DNA from: Clostridiales bacterium
GTDB lineage: Bacteria; Bacillota; Clostridia; Peptostreptococcales; Anaerovoracaceae
Assembly (NCBI GenBank): GCA_015243575.1
Contig: CP042469.1
Location: 1,116,001-1,180,000 of the forward strand
Length of the DNA: 64,000 bases
Direction: 5' to 3'
The translations under genes and the position numbers were made by a program. Each line of letters begins with the position of its first letter. Positions within the stretch are counted from its first letter, which is position 1. This document shows, in pieces, positions 53,432 through 62,903 of the stretch. The notes below the pieces were generated by a model. It saw only the letters and a list, made by a program, of their open reading frames with translations, did no database searches and was not told where the DNA came from.

Positions 53432-53887
53432 TTAATACTCCTGTTTCGGATTAAATTCCGAGAGCTTGTACCCTTCACTTGTGGATTTCAAAATGACCGA
53501 ATATTCGTTTTCGCTGACATAATCGGAGCTGAGACCGCTCATATACCATCGGATTTTTGTATGAAAGGAAATGTAATCAAACATTTTTGTTTCCTGGTTT
53601 ACAATAATAAAATCCATGGATTTTACAATGTCAAGCTGTGAAGCATCATAATCCTTCAGATTACCAACATCTTCTGAAAGCAGCGGATAGGTTTCGATTT
53701 TGCTAAGTGCCGCTTCTGCTTTGTTCCGGTCAATTTTTCCATAATATGCATTCTGCAGTATTTCCGTCCGCTCTCTCAGGAGATCTTCTGCAATTTGATC
53801 ATAGGACTGATTGCTGAATCCGGAAAAAATACCTGCAATAATAATTATTATTGCAGGGAGAATCAATAACTTATCATATTGTTTCAA
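53432..53887 (-). CDS. Hypothetical single-pass membrane or secreted protein
   Basis: 151 residues, not recognised. It starts with TTG at 53887 (GAGGTGG 7 nt upstream). A short charged N-terminus is followed by a hydrophobic segment (LLILPAIIIIIAGIFSGF, about 7-24), which could be a signal anchor, and then an outward soluble domain with charged helices and a C-terminal beta-rich part. Between DUF896 and nifS on the - strand, with no close partner. Confidence 0.65.
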   Translation of the reverse strand: MKQYDKLLILPAIIIIIAGIFSGFSNQSYDQIAEDLLRERTEILQNAYYGKIDRNKAEAALSKIETYPLLSEDVGNLKDYDASQLDIVKSMDFIIVNQETKMFDYISFHTKIRWYMSGLSSDYVSENEYSVILKSTSEGYKLSEFNPKQEY

Positions 53888-53973
53888 GTTTGTCCACCTC
53901 GCTCTTAAACTAGTAGATTACGTCTGACAAAACGATCAGAAGCCAAAGCTTCTCGTCAGCCTTAAAAACAGTA

Positions 53974-54012
53974 TAATTAAAAAGCAGCGGGAAAATTGTA
54001 TAAACCCGCTGC
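53974..54012 (-). terminator. Intrinsic terminator after DUF896 gene
   Basis: On the - strand GCAGCGGG / CCCGCTGC (arms 54005-54012 and 53984-53991), followed by TTTTTAATTAT. Confidence 0.85.
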
Positions 54013-54027
54013 AAATTATTGATTTTT

Positions 54028-54231
54028 TTAATTTTTTTCTTTGCCTTTTTCGACACAGTCATCATCGACAAATTTTATGGACTCCAGGTGTCCTCGAAAA
54101 TTATCTCTAAATTTCTCCAGATATTCCGCACGAAGTTTTGCTTGCTCCTCTTTTTCTTCAGGGTTCAAGCCTTCCGTTTTGGATTTCCTGGCAAGCACAT
54201 TAATTCGATCGATTTTTTCTTTTGTCAGCAT
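54028..54231 (-). CDS. DUF896 (YnzC/UPF0291) family protein
   Basis: 67-residue helical protein with the family pattern [21 protein letters not shown] and [13 protein letters not shown]. In Bacillus YnzC/YneB relatives are near the SOS genes, but no function is proved for this copy. It begins 14 bp after the spo0A stop and may be co-transcribed with it. Confidence 0.88.
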   Translation of the reverse strand: MLTKEKIDRINVLARKSKTEGLNPEEKEEQAKLRAEYLEKFRDNFRGHLESIKFVDDDCVEKGKEKN

Positions 54232-54245
54232 AAATCCTTCCTGTT

Positions 54246-55049
54246 CTAGCTTACTTTTCGTTCCAGTCGGAGTTTGTCGGCAATAATGGCGATAAACTCA
54301 CTGTTTGTCGGTTTGCCTTTGTCATTATGTACCGTATACCCAAATAAGCTGTTTAATGTTTCAATTTTTCCCCGATTCCAAGCCACTTCAATGGCATGCC
54401 GGATGGCTCTTTCCACTCGGCTGGGTGTAGTATTGTTCTTTTTTGCAATGGCTGGATAGAGTTCCTTTGTAACAGCACTTAGAAGATCCATGTCTTCAAC
54501 GACCATGGTGATCGCATGGCGCAAATACTGATACCCCTTGATGTGGGCAGGAACACCGACCTCGTGAATGATATTAGTAATATCAATTTCGAGATCATTC
54601 TTCTTGGTCTCGTCTGTATTGATAATGGATCTCGAAATGGCGCCTCTATTTGGCTGATTCATTACCTGATCATGACCAGACAGCTGATAGATTCGTTTTG
54701 CGAGAATATTTAAATCGAATGGCTTCACCACATAGTATTCTGCGCCAAGATTGATGGCTTTTTGAGTGATCGATTCCTGACCTACGGCAGATAACATGAT
54801 GATTTTTGGAGTATTGTCTAGATCCATGCCGTTAATTTTTTCCAATACTCCAAGCCCATCGAGATAAGGCATAATCATGTCAAGAATGAGCACGTCAGGC
54901 TTTTCTTTAAAAACGGCTTCGACTGTCTGCATTCCATCATGGACGGTAAAGACAATATCGATATTTTGCTGTGTTTCGAAGAAATCCGTGAGAATTTCGC
55001 AGAAATCCTTATTGTCATCTGCAATTCCCACTCTGATTTTGTTTGTCAT
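54246..55049 (-). CDS. spo0A: Sporulation master regulator Spo0A
   Basis: Response regulator of 267 residues: a receiver domain (acidic residues in GIADDN, phosphoacceptor Asp in [15 protein letters not shown], Lys in YVVKPFDLN) and the Spo0A-specific DNA-binding domain with [16 protein letters not shown] and the recognition helix [21 protein letters not shown]. It commits the cell to sporulation. The ATG at 55049 has GGGGGA 8 nt upstream; a TTG two codons before is possible. Next to spoIVB, the usual order in Firmicutes. Confidence 0.97.
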   Translation of the reverse strand: MTNKIRVGIADDNKDFCEILTDFFETQQNIDIVFTVHDGMQTVEAVFKEKPDVLILDMIMPYLDGLGVLEKINGMDLDNTPKIIMLSAVGQESITQKAINLGAEYYVVKPFDLNILAKRIYQLSGHDQVMNQPNRGAISRSIINTDETKKNDLEIDITNIIHEVGVPAHIKGYQYLRHAITMVVEDMDLLSAVTKELYPAIAKKNNTTPSRVERAIRHAIEVAWNRGKIETLNSLFGYTVHNDKGKPTNSEFIAIIADKLRLERKVS

Positions 55050-55123
55050 TGACAAATCCCCCTTTAGCTTACGCAAGTTTTTTCCATTTTCTTTACAGTA
55101 GTACATAATTCCCTATGAACTAT

Positions 55124-55152
55124 ATAGTAAAGAAATTTTACATCTTTTTCAA
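55124..55152 (-). promoter_or_regulatory. Sigma-A-type promoter of spo0A
   Basis: On the - strand TTGAAA, 17 bp, TACTAT (-10 at 55124-55129, -35 at 55147-55152). Confidence 0.6.
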
Positions 55153-55198
55153 GAGTATGGAAATAGAAAGTTACGCTAATTACTAATGGTATCCGACT

Positions 55199-56317
55199 TT
55201 ATTCGACATTTGAGTCTTGAAGCATCCATTCAATAAAGATTCCGTAGCCTTTCTGTGGATCGTTGACGAATACATGCGTTACGGCCCCAATAATTTTGTT
55301 ATTTTGTATGATCGGACTACCGCTCATACCCTGGATAATTCCACCACTTTTTTCCAAAAGACGTTTATCAGTTACCTTGATTACCATGCTTTTTGTATCT
55401 GCTTTGGTCTGATGGTTGATTTTTTCAATACTAATATCGTACTTCTCAATTTTGTTTCCATCAAGCGTGGTTAGGATATATGCGGGGCCTTTTTTGATTT
55501 CGTTTTGATACCCTATTTCAAGAGGTTTTTGATAGAGTGGGTTTGAAATATCCTCGTAGGTATCACCGAATATGCCGTATTCAGTATTGACTGCGAGTTT
55601 TCCCAGAGGCTTGTCAGCTTCATAGAAAATACCTCTGATTTCCCCTGGACTGCCGGCTTTTCCCTGCTTTACAGATTCAACCTTTGAATTGAGCAGCTCC
55701 CCTTGTGCAACGGAGAGAACCGTTCCCGTCTCGGGGTCTGTAATGGCATGTCCCAGCGCACCGAAGGTGTGGGTTGTGGGATCATAAAACGTGAGTGTAC
55801 CAATCCCCGCGGTTCTGTCCTTGACCCATACTCCTATTTTATATAGGTTATCGTCAACACTTTGTACAGGAGTAAGCTTGATATTCATGATATCATCTTT
55901 TCTTTTTACTTTCAATCTTACATCTGCTTTTATTTTGTTCACAACGTCCTTGACTTCTCTGGCATTATTTACTTTCGTCCCATCAATCTCAAGGATATTG
56001 TCACCGATTTGGAGACCCGCATCAAGACCCGGATTTACAAATTTGCCGTCAGTAGACTCAATTTCCTCAAGGCCAACAATCAGCACACCTTTCACATTCA
56101 TTCTCACGCCTACGGAATGCCCGCCCGGAATGAGTACTCGTTCCGGGAGTACGCTAATGGTCACCTCTTTCAGGGGCAACTGCAGCACTTTTGTTTCATT
56201 TGAGAAAATTTTGATATCACTTGGGATAAAAGATAATAAGCTGCCTCCAGCCAGGAGAGCAGCAACCATAAAAGTAAGGACCAGGTAAGATCCTTTCTTA
56301 ACAACTTCCTTATACAT
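55199..56317 (-). CDS. spoIVB: SpoIVB forespore signalling peptidase (S55)
   Basis: Serine protease made in the forespore and secreted to the intermembrane space, where it triggers pro-sigma-K processing. 372 residues: an N-terminal membrane anchor (about 10-32), a PDZ domain (about 100-165, with GLQIGDNILEIDGTKV), and the S55 protease domain with catalytic-histidine region GALGHAITD and nucleophile SGSPIIQNNKIIGAVTH. The ATG at 56317 has GGAGG 6 nt upstream. Next to spo0A downstream and a BofC-like gene upstream. Confidence 0.95.
   Translation of the reverse strand: MYKEVVKKGSYLVLTFMVAALLAGGSLLSFIPSDIKIFSNETKVLQLPLKEVTISVLPERVLIPGGHSVGVRMNVKGVLIVGLEEIESTDGKFVNPGLDAGLQIGDNILEIDGTKVNNAREVKDVVNKIKADVRLKVKRKDDIMNIKLTPVQSVDDNLYKIGVWVKDRTAGIGTLTFYDPTTHTFGALGHAITDPETGTVLSVAQGELLNSKVESVKQGKAGSPGEIRGIFYEADKPLGKLAVNTEYGIFGDTYEDISNPLYQKPLEIGYQNEIKKGPAYILTTLDGNKIEKYDISIEKINHQTKADTKSMVIKVTDKRLLEKSGGIIQGMSGSPIIQNNKIIGAVTHVFVNDPQKGYGIFIEWMLQDSNVE
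55202..55208 (-). promoter_or_regulatory. 0A box overlapping the spoIVB stop
   Basis: TGTCGAA on the - strand, 50 bp upstream of the spo0A -35 element and inside the last codons of spoIVB. It suggests autoregulation by Spo0A. Confidence 0.5.
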
Positions 56318-56393
56318 TCTCATCCTCCGTATTAAGGAAACTCTGATTTTATTCTGGATGTACATCTTTCCTTAAATCAGTGCTTCCCTTGCT

Positions 56394-56897
56394 CTAGCTT
56401 TCAAAATCCTGCAAAAGTTCATTCAGTTCTTCCTCGTTGTTTTTAATGATCCCCTTCTGGAAGAGTTCCTGATCTCCTACGCTTAACAGTGAGAATGCAA
56501 TGTCAGTAGTTCTGATTAACTTTTCCTTACCCTGCTCATCATAATAAAAGACTTTGATGACGCCATCAACTTCTTTTAAAAGATAGTATCCCTGTTTTTT
56601 TGTCTCGTCGGCAGGAGTGCCGCTGTCGCTGTCGCTGTTGGTCTCTGTGTTGTTTTGTTCTCCTGGAGACGTTATATTATTTTTTCCTATAATATTATCG
56701 AGAATATCATAGTCATTTTTATTTCCCTGATTCACTGCACCTTGTGTGCTTGTCGGATAGTCACTGTCGGTACTGATTTCTTGTGGGACTTTTACGTCCA
56801 CCGGAGCCTGATTCAGCCAGATACCAAAACCAAACAATCCAACAAGGATTACGTAAAACAGTTTCCCCTTTAAAAAGCTTTTTCTTTGACTAAACAT
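56394..56897 (-). CDS. BofC-like membrane protein
   Basis: 167 residues: a short cytoplasmic start, one membrane helix (about 11-28), an acidic Asn/Ser/Asp-rich linker and a C-terminal domain of about 60 residues (YYLLKEVDGVIKVFYYDEQG ... ELNELLQDFES) that resembles the C-terminal domain of BofC, the inhibitor of SpoIVB in the sigma-K checkpoint. The ATG at 56897 has GAGGTG 6 nt upstream. It lies 76 bp upstream of spoIVB on the same strand, so co-expression is likely. The family call is by eye from the short C-terminal pattern. Confidence 0.55.
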   Translation of the reverse strand: MFSQRKSFLKGKLFYVILVGLFGFGIWLNQAPVDVKVPQEISTDSDYPTSTQGAVNQGNKNDYDILDNIIGKNNITSPGEQNNTETNSDSDSGTPADETKKQGYYLLKEVDGVIKVFYYDEQGKEKLIRTTDIAFSLLSVGDQELFQKGIIKNNEEELNELLQDFES

Positions 56898-56985
56898 TGC
56901 CATCACCTCAAACTTTAGTGTTGACATGTTGTTTTGATTTTATAACATAAGATTTTCAATTCTGATGATTGTCTTTATTTTCCCC

Positions 56986-57687
56986 TTATTTTACTTTGAT
57001 TTTATCTTTAAATTTTTCAAAGGTCTTATCGCCAATGCCGCTTACATTTTTGATATCTTCAATGGACTGAAATGCGCCGTTTTCATTGCGATATTTGATA
57101 ATTTTTTCTGCTGTAGATGGCCCTACGCCTGATAATTGCTGCAAAACCGCGGAATCGGCTGTGTTGATATTGATAAGTCCATGATCCGAAGATTGCTGTG
57201 ACAATCCTTCAGGAATCCCTGTAAAACCAGTACCGCCGCCAGCTGTTATCGGTGTAGCGGGAGCAGCACCGTTCTGTGCCTGCTCTATTTCCTCTTTTGT
57301 GGGGATATAAAGCTTTTGGCCATCTGTTAGAAGCTCAGCCTGATTGATAAATCGTGTATCTGCTTCTGCTGTGAATCCACCGGATTTTTCGACAGCCTGA
57401 TAAACGCGGCTTCCCTCAGGAAGAACCAAAACAGAAGGCTTGCCGACCGCGCCTGATACATCAATCACAATTTCCAAGCTGGGGGAATTCTCTTCGATAG
57501 CAGATCCTGTCAAAACCATAGCCGCACTTCCGTCAATTGCTGTACCTTCTGTAACTACTATGGCTTCTTCTCCTGAGTTTTTCATCAGATAAGAAAAAAA
57601 GGCAATCACAAGAAGCAGTATGCCCGCGATTACCTTAATCATCAGTTTTTTATCTTTGGTGAAGTGCTCATATAAATGATTCATCAT
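56986..57687 (-). CDS. comEA: ComEA family DNA-binding protein
   Basis: Membrane-anchored DNA receptor type protein, 233 residues: one N-terminal membrane helix (about 17-36), a SLBB domain (about 75-140, IDVSGAVGKPSVLVLPEGSR) and a C-terminal helix-hairpin-helix pair (ININTADSAVLQQLSGVGPS, FQSIEDIKNVSGIGDKTFEK). In competent Firmicutes ComEA binds incoming DNA at the cell surface. comEC or other com genes are not in the window, so competence itself is not shown. Confidence 0.92.
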   Translation of the reverse strand: MMNHLYEHFTKDKKLMIKVIAGILLLVIAFFSYLMKNSGEEAIVVTEGTAIDGSAAMVLTGSAIEENSPSLEIVIDVSGAVGKPSVLVLPEGSRVYQAVEKSGGFTAEADTRFINQAELLTDGQKLYIPTKEEIEQAQNGAAPATPITAGGGTGFTGIPEGLSQQSSDHGLININTADSAVLQQLSGVGPSTAEKIIKYRNENGAFQSIEDIKNVSGIGDKTFEKFKDKIKVK

Positions 57688-57767
57688 ATTCCCTCACAAT
57701 GCAATTTGTATGTCAGCAGGCTCATGAATCAGAAATGGGTGATAAAAAATGAGTGCTGCATGGCATT

Positions 57768-57796
57768 ATATTACATTATTTGGAAATATATGTCAA
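57768..57796 (-). promoter_or_regulatory. Sigma-A promoter of comEA
   Basis: On the - strand TTGACA, 17 bp, TAATAT. The -35 overlaps the 3' end of the DUF2344 gene. Confidence 0.6.
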
Positions 57797-58461
57797 CTAT
57801 CGAAATAAATTTCTTTGCGTTTTATGTTTACTTCCGTACGATCATAGGAAATTCTTGAATGACTGCAGAAAGAAGACAAAACCAATTCGGGGCTCAGATT
57901 CGCTGTGCTGCCTGCTGACAGTCTGCAGTGTAACATAATATAATTATTGTCAACAAACCCCGCAAAATCGTGAATCATGGGTTTCATATCAATCTCTACA
58001 TCCTTACCACTCTTTCTTTGATGCTTCAGAACGGTGATTGCCTTTTGAGACAGATAGGCAGACACAAGCTGGATGATATCGATGTTTCCTCCTTCTGGAC
58101 ACGGTATGGAAATCTCATAATCTGCAGCATTTGTCATTGCCGCCAAGGTTTTTCCTGCAGCAGGAAGCTCCTCGCAGGATAGAATTCCCATGCCTTCTGG
58201 AAGGATTCGATTCATCTTTTCTTTGATTTCTTCCGGTGGATAGGGCTGTGTGGTTTCAAACTCAATGTATTCGCCTGTACTGGAATAGCCAAGAGACAGG
58301 GGCTGAGCGAAACTCATCTTGGGATGAGGATTGAAGCCCTGAGAATACTGAAGTCGAATTCCTTCCCTTTTAAAAGACCGTTTGAACAGTCTAAGAAGAT
58401 CTAAATGAGAGATGTACCGCAGTACACCTTCTTTATAAAACTTAATTACATAGCGGCTCAT
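57793..58461 (-). CDS. DUF2344 (TIGR03936) radical-SAM-linked protein
   Basis: 222 residues with the family patterns RYISHLDLLRLFKRSFKREG, YSQGFNPHPKMSFAQPL and GYSSTGEYIEFE. This gene almost always follows a TIGR03960 radical SAM gene, as here; they overlap by 4 bp (ATGA) and may form one enzyme system, probably in RNA or protein modification, not proved. ATG at 58461 with GGAGGG upstream. Confidence 0.88.
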   Translation of the reverse strand: MSRYVIKFYKEGVLRYISHLDLLRLFKRSFKREGIRLQYSQGFNPHPKMSFAQPLSLGYSSTGEYIEFETTQPYPPEEIKEKMNRILPEGMGILSCEELPAAGKTLAAMTNAADYEISIPCPEGGNIDIIQLVSAYLSQKAITVLKHQRKSGKDVEIDMKPMIHDFAGFVDNNYIMLHCRLSAGSTANLSPELVLSSFCSHSRISYDRTEVNIKRKEIYFDS

Positions 58462-60305
58462 AGCGTTCCCTCCATGGTGCAATTCACTCTCTGATTGATG
58501 CCGCAGCCGATGCAGCCTCGTCTGCAGTCGACAGACTGACTTCCTTTTACTGCATTTTGATTTTCTTCCAGCAGGAAGGCTTTTGTGACGCCAGAGTCAA
58601 TCAAATCCCAAGGCAGAACTTCCTCAAAGGATCGTACGCGGCAGGCATAAAAATCAGGGTCGATACCAGTCTCATCCAAGGCCTTGATCCAAAGGCCGTA
58701 GTTAAAATGCTCCCTCCAGCCGTCGAACTTACATCCCAGTTCTACTGCTTTGATGAGTGTATCGGAAAGTCGTCTATCCCCTCTTGCAAAAACTGCTTCC
58801 ATATAGCTTACTTCAGTGCCATGGTACTGGAAGGTTACACCTTTGATGCTTTTCAGCTTATCTTTGAGATATTGATGCTTCTTGTGAAACAGTTCCGCTG
58901 AATCCTGAGGGAACCACTGAAATGGAGTATGGGCTTTGGGCACAAAATTAGAAACGCTGATGGTAACATTAAATCTGCCCCGCTTGCCCGTAATCCGATA
59001 ATTGAGATCCGTAATATTTCTGGCGATTTCTGCAATGCCATCCAGATCCTCAAAGGTTTCTGTAGGAAGACCAACCATAAAGTATAGCTTAATATTGCTC
59101 CAGCCCAGTTCTATCGCTTTCTCCATAGCATGATAAATATCCTGATCTGTGATGGATTTATTGATTACGTCTCTGAGTCTCTGAGTTCCTGCTTCCGGGG
59201 CAAAGGTCAGTCCGGATTTCTTGTAGCCCTGAATTTCCTCTAAAACTTTAAATGAGAACGAATCAAGTCGAAGTGACGGCAGCGAAAGAGATACGTTGTT
59301 CTCGCGGCAGACACCCATCAGCTCTTGTACTAGAGGCTCGATTTCAGAATGATCACTGGTAGAGAGGGACAGGATTGTCAGCTCCTCATGACCTGTGGAT
59401 TCTATCTGGCTCATTGCAATTTCCTTTATTTTATCCTTTGACCGCTCTCTTACAGGGCGATAGATCATGCCGGCCTGGCAAAAACGACACCCTCTGGTAC
59501 AGCCCCGGAAGATTTCAATTACAGCACGGTCATGAACTGTATCAATAAAGGGAACGATGCAATGCTCCGGAAAATCCACTGTATTTAAATCCTCCACAAT
59601 TCTCTTTTCAATTTGCAGAGGCGCTTTTTCGTAATTTCTTTCTATTGATCGAATGGTGCCATTTTCTTCGTAAACTGGGGTGTAGAATTTCGGCACATAA
59701 ATACCGGGGATCTGCGCTAGCGTTTTTAGAAATTCCTCTTTTTCTCTACCAGACATCTTCCAGCTTTCATGGGCTTCGCACACTTCTGGAAGAATTTCTT
59801 CTCCATCTCCCAGCATAAAGAAATCCACAATATCAGCAAGGGGTTCTGGGTTAAAGGCACATGGGCCTCCTGCTGCAACAAAGGGATGCTCCTTCGTCCT
59901 TTCTGCACTCTTAAAAGGAATGCCGGAAAGATCCAGCATATTGATCAGATTACTGAAGGAAAGTTCATATTGCAGTGTAAAACCAAGGATGTCCATATCC
60001 TTGACCGGTGATTTTGTCTCTAGTGTAAACAGCGGGATTCCTTCCTTCCGCATCAGCTCCTCCATGTCAATGGCGGGGGCAAAGATTCTTTCGCAGAAAA
60101 CCGAATCTTTTTTGTTCAGAATATGATAAATGATCTGAAGACCCAAATAAGACATGCCGATTTCATAAGTATCGGGAAAGGCAAAGCCAAACCTTGTCTT
60201 TATGCCAGAAAGATCTTTGCTGGCCGAATTCCATTCTCCGCCAGTATATCTGCCAGGCTTTTCCACCTTCATCAGCAGCTTGTCCAATTGATTCGTTAAT
60301 ACCAT
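58458..60305 (-). CDS. TIGR03960 family B12-binding-like radical SAM protein
   Basis: 615 residues: an N-terminal B12-binding-like domain, a radical SAM core with the 4Fe-4S motif GCTRGCRFCQAG, and a C-terminal Cys-rich segment CRRGCIGCGINQRVNC that likely holds a second cluster. The family is usually encoded with DUF2344, RNase G and rplU; here RNase G and rplU do not follow. The reaction is unknown. ATG at 60305 with GGAG about 8 nt upstream. A GGGGG/CCCCC hairpin lies at 60327-60342, just before it. Confidence 0.9.
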   Translation of the reverse strand: MVLTNQLDKLLMKVEKPGRYTGGEWNSASKDLSGIKTRFGFAFPDTYEIGMSYLGLQIIYHILNKKDSVFCERIFAPAIDMEELMRKEGIPLFTLETKSPVKDMDILGFTLQYELSFSNLINMLDLSGIPFKSAERTKEHPFVAAGGPCAFNPEPLADIVDFFMLGDGEEILPEVCEAHESWKMSGREKEEFLKTLAQIPGIYVPKFYTPVYEENGTIRSIERNYEKAPLQIEKRIVEDLNTVDFPEHCIVPFIDTVHDRAVIEIFRGCTRGCRFCQAGMIYRPVRERSKDKIKEIAMSQIESTGHEELTILSLSTSDHSEIEPLVQELMGVCRENNVSLSLPSLRLDSFSFKVLEEIQGYKKSGLTFAPEAGTQRLRDVINKSITDQDIYHAMEKAIELGWSNIKLYFMVGLPTETFEDLDGIAEIARNITDLNYRITGKRGRFNVTISVSNFVPKAHTPFQWFPQDSAELFHKKHQYLKDKLKSIKGVTFQYHGTEVSYMEAVFARGDRRLSDTLIKAVELGCKFDGWREHFNYGLWIKALDETGIDPDFYACRVRSFEEVLPWDLIDSGVTKAFLLEENQNAVKGSQSVDCRRGCIGCGINQRVNCTMEGTL

Positions 60306-60435
60306 GTATACGCTCCATTTCTTATGGGGGCGCTCTCCCCCTCTTTTTTCTGAATCCTCAGCTTTACTTCGATGTTAGTTTTTTACTTTTGTTATTCTTT
60401 CACTTCGCTGAAATATTATGACGACGGCAATCTCC

Positions 60436-61296
60436 TTAGCCAGCGCGTTTGAAAGCCAAAAGCCGCTTAAAGTCAGCGTAAATGCCACAGTAATAAATCC
60501 CGTTCAGGAGTTCTGTCTCCGTCAGCTGGCCTTTGTACTTTCCCTTGTCATTGACAATGGTGAATAGCCTGCTTTCCAAAGGTTTATACCTCTCGATGAT
60601 CTTAATGGCTTTCATATCTTCCCTGCAGACTACTATTTTTTCGTTGCCGTTTTTGATTCCGTCTTCAATATTTCTTGTGATTTTATAGAAAATAAAACTG
60701 TTATCCTGCTTGCGGGCTACATAAAGATTGACAGCAAGAGCAGACAGGAATAAATTCAGTACATTATATTGTACCAAGTAAATCCCCAAAAGGAAAAGGA
60801 AAACTGTAAATAATAATGAAAAAAAGCGGGAAATTTTTTGTGAGCGTCCATAACCAAGGAATATGGCAAGATATAGATCTACAATCTTCCCGCCATCAAG
60901 CGGAAAAAAGGGCATAAGATTATAAATCGCCAGTATGATATTGGACAGAATCAAAGGCTCAAACCATGGATAGTCATAATATTGATAGAAGGCATAGAGT
61001 AAAAATGCTGCAACAATATTAAAAAATGGCCCGGAAAGATGAATCAAAAGTTCATCCACAGGCTGAAGAAAGCCTTCCCGAAGATGCAGAACACCTCCGA
61101 AGAGACCATAAGAAATCTTCTCCGGTGAATAACCGAGATGGATGGCAGTCGCCCTATGCGCAAACTCATGGAGAAATGAAAACAGCAACGACGATGCCGC
61201 AAATATTGAATTTCCGGAAAGTGCGATCAGTAGAAGCAGCAGAAATAAGGAACTGTGCAGTTCAACCTTTGTATGAAGTAGCTGAAAACGAATCAT
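60436..61296 (-). CDS. spoIVFB: SpoIVFB-type intramembrane metalloprotease (M50)
   Basis: Site-2-protease-like enzyme that in sporulation cuts pro-sigma-K in the mother-cell membrane. 286 residues: about six membrane helices, the zinc motif HEFAH in helix 2 and the second metal-binding motif FPLDGGKI, then a C-terminal CBS-like cytoplasmic domain (about 200-285). It starts 8 bp after spoIVFA without a clear ribosome binding site, so it is probably coupled. Confidence 0.9.
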   Translation of the reverse strand: MIRFQLLHTKVELHSSLFLLLLLIALSGNSIFAASSLLFSFLHEFAHRATAIHLGYSPEKISYGLFGGVLHLREGFLQPVDELLIHLSGPFFNIVAAFLLYAFYQYYDYPWFEPLILSNIILAIYNLMPFFPLDGGKIVDLYLAIFLGYGRSQKISRFFSLLFTVFLFLLGIYLVQYNVLNLFLSALAVNLYVARKQDNSFIFYKITRNIEDGIKNGNEKIVVCREDMKAIKIIERYKPLESRLFTIVNDKGKYKGQLTETELLNGIYYCGIYADFKRLLAFKRAG

Positions 61297-61304
61297 TACG
61301 GCCG

Positions 61305-61961
61305 CTAAAATTCAATATAACTAGCCGGATTTACAATATCATCATCAACCCAGAGCTCAAAACTGAGATAGCCATTGTTTTCGGGACTGACAGAACCGAT
61401 CAGCTGGCCCTTTTTTACCTTCTCCAATGATTGTACATAAATCTGAGTACAGCCGCCGTAAATCGAAACCACATCGTCTCCGTGGACGATTTTGATATAT
61501 TTTCCGTATTGACTGCTTTCTCCTATCTCAGAGACAATTCCACCTCCAACGGCATATACCTGAAGTTCTTGATCAGACTGGAATTTCATTCCCCGTTCAA
61601 ATCCGCTTGTTTCAGAACCAAAAAATCCAGTTTTTTCACCAAAGGTAGAAATAATCGCATCTTCATCAGCCGGTGGCGAAAATGCCAGCTTACTTTCGCT
61701 TCGCTGAAAAGCGGCGACAATGTTGTCGGGAATATCCCTGGCCTTGGAGGCAAGATTCCTTGCAGAATCCACAATATCTGCGGCTTTATAATCATGGTTC
61801 AGTGCTGCTTTGAAAGTCTCAATGCTCTGATTCACAATCGCAATATCCATTTTCTTAATGACAATGACCAGTAAGACAATGATGATGCAGACCAGAATCT
61901 GCTTTATGAGAGTAGATCCGTATCCTTTCCTTTTTCTTGAATACCTTCTATTATTGTACAT
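61305..61961 (-). CDS. spoIVFA: SpoIVFA-like M23 domain protein
   Basis: 218 residues: a basic N-terminus, one membrane helix (about 20-38), a linker, and a degenerate M23 (LytM) domain with [23 protein letters not shown] and KKGQLIGSV. The LytM zinc ligands (first HxxxD, last HxH) are not visible; YGGC stands where active enzymes have YGH. This fits SpoIVFA, a non-catalytic inhibitor/scaffold of SpoIVFB. ATG at 61961 with GGAGG 8 nt upstream. Confidence 0.82.
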
Positions 61962-62026
61962 AAAAATACCTCCTCGTCGCTGCTTCAATTAAGCATATTA
62001 CAGAGGAGGTTAAAATATAACTTCGA

Positions 62027-62548
62027 TTACATGAGCGAATCGATGGAGACACCTAGAATTTGTTCAATCCGAAGGAGCATAGCTTTATTTTCCTTGATTC
62101 TTTCGCTGATTCGGTCTGCGATGTCCTTTTGTTCCTTGAATTGATCAAGAATGTATTGCATTCTCCTTTCAAGACCTACATATTGATCTTCTTTTACCAT
62201 GCGGTCAGAGAGGCAGATGATATCGGTTTCGTTGATTTCGTCAACCTTGGGATTACAATTATAAAACATATGAATTCTGATGATCTCTGCTTCCTGACAA
62301 TAACCCAGGTCTTCTGCAATGTCTGCGCCGATCTCCCAGTGCTTTTCGTGAACTCTGGCGATATCATGGATCAGACCTGCGCCCTGAATCAATTCAAGAT
62401 TCAGATTATAGCCCTTATGATTTAAAGCCTCAGCAATCTTTAACGCAGTTTCTGTTACCTTTAAACAGTGCCTTACGACATGGGCAGGTGTGTGGTATTC
62501 ATTTAATAATGTTAAGCATTCTTCTCTGGAGGGATGTTTATTTGCCAT
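62027..62548 (-). CDS. HD domain phosphohydrolase
   Basis: 173 residues with the metal motif H...HDIARVHEKHWEIGA (HD pair) and a histidine earlier in the TPAHVVRHC segment, typical of the small HDIG family. Substrate unknown; nucleotides or nucleotidyl second messengers are usual. ATG at 62548 with AGGAG about 6 nt upstream. It stands alone, upstream of spoIVFA on the same strand. Confidence 0.88.
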   Translation of the reverse strand: MANKHPSREECLTLLNEYHTPAHVVRHCLKVTETALKIAEALNHKGYNLNLELIQGAGLIHDIARVHEKHWEIGADIAEDLGYCQEAEIIRIHMFYNCNPKVDEINETDIICLSDRMVKEDQYVGLERRMQYILDQFKEQKDIADRISERIKENKAMLLRIEQILGVSIDSLM

Positions 62549-62753
62549 GCGAATCTCCTGTCAATAATATTCGGACAAAATCTCCGATTTTGTTTCAGAA
62601 CTTATATTTATTATACCATAGTTTGCTGCACGGGGTTGAAATAAATGTAAGATTCTGATATTGGAATTCTGATCGAATTTCAAAGCTTTATTTCGATTAT
62701 GCCTAAATATAGGATATTTCTTGGTTAATTACTTTTAAATGTTATCGTTTCAT

Positions 62754-62815
62754 GCTCGAAATATCGAGACAAATTTCGATAATAATTGACATTACTGTAG
62801 AATGTTTGGTATAGT
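62754..62815 (+). promoter_or_regulatory. Promoter and palindromic operator region of the XRE/S24 gene
   Basis: TTGACA (62786-62791), 18 bp, TATAGT (62810-62815). Just upstream lies the palindrome CTCGA-AATA-TCGAG (62754-62767), plus several TTTCGAT-like half sites (about 62669, 62692, 62772), which could bind the XRE regulator itself. The 402-bp gap 62549-62950 otherwise holds no gene. Confidence 0.55.
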
Positions 62816-62903
62816 TAAGTGAAAACTCAACAGTTAATGGGTTGAAAAATAGTAGCAAAGGTCTGCAAAGCAGATTGAGAGCACATGCAAAGAAATCACA
62901 AAT

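Noticed and set aside
56373-56387. 15-base match to repeat B near the spoIVB start
   Set aside because: The match is confined to 15 bases; a match of that length between two places in 64 kb is expected by chance.
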